A stretch of DNA of 64,000 nt, from positions 144,155 through 208,154 of the forward strand of contig BMQD01000004.1 in NCBI GenBank assembly GCA_014647935.1, given 5' to 3'. The DNA is from Planomonospora parontospora. GTDB taxonomy: Bacteria > Actinomycetota > Actinomycetes > Streptosporangiales > Streptosporangiaceae. Positions within the stretch are counted from its first letter, which is position 1; the number at the start of each line of letters is the position of its first letter. Shown one piece after another: positions 62,624-64,000 of this stretch. The notes under the pieces are model-generated. The model did no database searches. It was not told the DNA's origin and worked only from the letters and a program-made list of their open reading frames with translations. Made by a program: the position numbers and the translations under genes.

Positions 62624-63993
62624 CCGCCTCCCGGCGGGGCTGGCCCGCGGCGCTGGCCCCCTCCGTGCTCCACGTCAGCCGGCCCGTGGACGGCGGCGTG
62701 GCGGGCTACGTCGCCGTCCTCGCCGCCGACCAGGTACGGCGGGGCTGGAACGTGGCCGTCGCCTGCCCCGGCTCCGGGCGCCTGCCGGACGAGCTGGCCG
62801 CGCTCGGCGTCCAGTGGCTGCGCTGGGAGGCGTCCAGGTCGCCGGGGGCCGGCGTCCCCGGCGAAGCGCGGCGGCTCCGCCGGCTGATCGACGGGTTCGC
62901 CCCGCACGCCGTCCACCTGCACTCCGCCAAGGCCGGGCTGGCGGGCCGCGCCGTGCTCCGCGGCCGGATCCCCACGCTGTTCCAGCCGCACGGCTGGTCG
63001 TGGCTGGCCGCCCGGGGCGCCGCGGCGCGGGCGGCCCTGGCCTGGGAGCGGGCCGCCGCCCGCTGGGCGGGTCTGCTGGTGTGCGTGGGCGAGGGCGAGG
63101 CCGCGCTCGCCCGGGAGCAGGGTCTGCGCGGGAACTTCACCGTGGTCCGCAACGGGGTCGACCTCGACCGGTTCCGTCCGGCCGGTCCCGGCGGCAGGGC
63201 GGCGGCCCGGCGGCTGCTCGGCCTGCCCGAGCACGCGCCGCTGGCGGTCTGCGTCGGCCGGGTCACCCGGCAGAAGGGCCAGGACCTGCTGGTCGGCGCG
63301 TGGGAGCGGGTCACCCGGGTCTGCCCGGACGCCCGGCTGGCGGTCGTCGGCGACGGCGACCTCCGGCCCGCCCTGGGGGCGGCGGCCGGGCTCGGCGTGG
63401 TGTTCACCGACGCCGTCGCCGACGTCCGTCCCTGGTACGCGGCGGCCGACGTGGTCGTCCTCCCCTCCCGCTGGGAGGGGTTGCCGCTGACCGCGCTGGA
63501 GGCGCTCGCGAGCGGCCGCTCACTGGTCGCCGCCGACGTCCCCGGCCTGTCCGAGGTGGTCACCCCCCGGGTCGGCGCCCTCGTCCCACCGGAGGACGCC
63601 GGGGCCCTGGCCGAGGCGGTCGCCCTCCGGCTCCGTCATCCGGTGCTCGCCCACCAGGAGGGGGAGGCCGCGGTCGCCCGGGCCGCGGACTTCGGCATCC
63701 GGCCCGTGCTGGACCGGCTGGCGGCGCTGACCTGGCGCGTCATCCGGGACGTGCGGGCGGACGCGGCCGGGGGACCGGCCGGGAGCGTCCCGGCCTCCCG
63801 GTGGGACGAGGGCGACGGGAACGGCATGGACGGCGGAGACGGCGGAGACGGCGGCGGGGGGCTCCGGGGCGGCGCGGGAGCCGCCGGTGACGGGGACGAC
63901 GCGGACGGGTGTCAGGGCCGCGCGGGAGCCGCCGGGGACCCGGTCCCGCCGCCCGGCCGCCCGGCCCGGCCCATCGACTCGCGGAACGCCTGA
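62620..63993 (+). CDS. GT4 family glycosyltransferase with low-complexity tail
   Basis: 457 residues. ATG overlaps the Wzz-like stop (ATGA). GT-B blocks: VLHVSRPVDGGVAGYVAVLA, HLHSAKAGLAGR, VVRNGVDLDRF, AVCVGRVTRQKGQDLLV and PSRWEGLPLTALEALASGRS. The last 85 residues are Gly/Asp/Ala-rich, with repeated GDGGDGG and GAAGD segments, and are probably disordered. It adds a sugar to the repeat unit. The stop lies 8 bases before the window end, so further operon genes may follow. Confidence 0.9.
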   Translation: MTASRRGWPAALAPSVLHVSRPVDGGVAGYVAVLAADQVRRGWNVAVACPGSGRLPDELAALGVQWLRWEASRSPGAGVPGEARRLRRLIDGFAPHAVHLHSAKAGLAGRAVLRGRIPTLFQPHGWSWLAARGAAARAALAWERAAARWAGLLVCVGEGEAALAREQGLRGNFTVVRNGVDLDRFRPAGPGGRAAARRLLGLPEHAPLAVCVGRVTRQKGQDLLVGAWERVTRVCPDARLAVVGDGDLRPALGAAAGLGVVFTDAVADVRPWYAAADVVVLPSRWEGLPLTALEALASGRSLVAADVPGLSEVVTPRVGALVPPEDAGALAEAVALRLRHPVLAHQEGEAAVARAADFGIRPVLDRLAALTWRVIRDVRADAAGGPAGSVPASRWDEGDGNGMDGGDGGDGGGGLRGGAGAAGDGDDADGCQGRAGAAGDPVPPPGRPARPIDSRNA

Positions 63994-64000
63994 GCCGAGC

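Overview
The window is high-GC actinobacterial chromosome. GTG and TTG starts, ATGA/GTGA stop-start overlaps, DUF3068 and DUF2613 proteins, the large NAD-type glutamate dehydrogenase and an ssrA/smpB/ftsX/ftsE/prfB block all point to Actinomycetota. Gene style fits Streptosporangiales (Streptosporangium or Nonomuraea-like), but no rRNA or other diagnostic marker is present, so that placement is inference.

Left end (1-12.5 kb): a minus-strand acyl-CoA operon (ligase, double DUF35 protein, Ltp-type thiolase cut by the window edge) resembles steroid or branched fatty-acid side-chain catabolism and has a KstR-like palindrome upstream. It is followed by a secreted Ig-like surface protein with a class E/F sortase, an enoyl-CoA hydratase, a secreted TAP-like peptidase, a NarL-type two-component system and a nitronate monooxygenase with a second KstR-like box.

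Centre-left (12.5-29.4 kb): the DprE2, DprE1 and UbiA-type phosphoribosyltransferase genes, which make decaprenyl- (or polyprenyl-) phosphoryl-arabinose, are translationally coupled behind a DUF3068 gene. An acyltransferase, a polytopic GT-C-like protein, a methyltransferase, a second DUF3068, an AftD-type arabinofuranosyltransferase, a GT4 enzyme, a 43-residue DUF2613 peptide and another polytopic protein follow. Together this looks like an arabinan assembly locus of the kind best known from mycobacteria.

Centre (29.4-41.3 kb): a fused acyl-CoA dehydrogenase and an acyl-CoA ligase share a near-identical 15-bp promoter palindrome. Then come an HtrA-like lipoprotein protease, an IS200/IS605-like element (tnpB plus a divergent 49-residue Arc/RHH gene), a PEP-mutase family enzyme, an alditol oxidase-like flavoprotein, a Phd/PIN toxin-antitoxin pair and tmRNA.

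Right (41.7-64 kb): a PBP-like lipoprotein with degenerate catalytic motifs, smpB, ftsX, ftsE, a small zinc-ribbon membrane protein, prfB, a lipoprotein and a 1640-residue glutamate dehydrogenase. A plus-strand exopolysaccharide operon then runs to the window end: priming phosphoglycosyltransferase, O-antigen ligase-like polymerase, MurJ-like flippase, polysaccharide deacetylase, two GT4 enzymes and a Wzz-like chain-length protein. It is interrupted by a second TnpB element whose tnpB carries one in-frame amber codon. Both TnpB elements abut the stop codon of the upstream plus-strand gene through a TTGAC motif.
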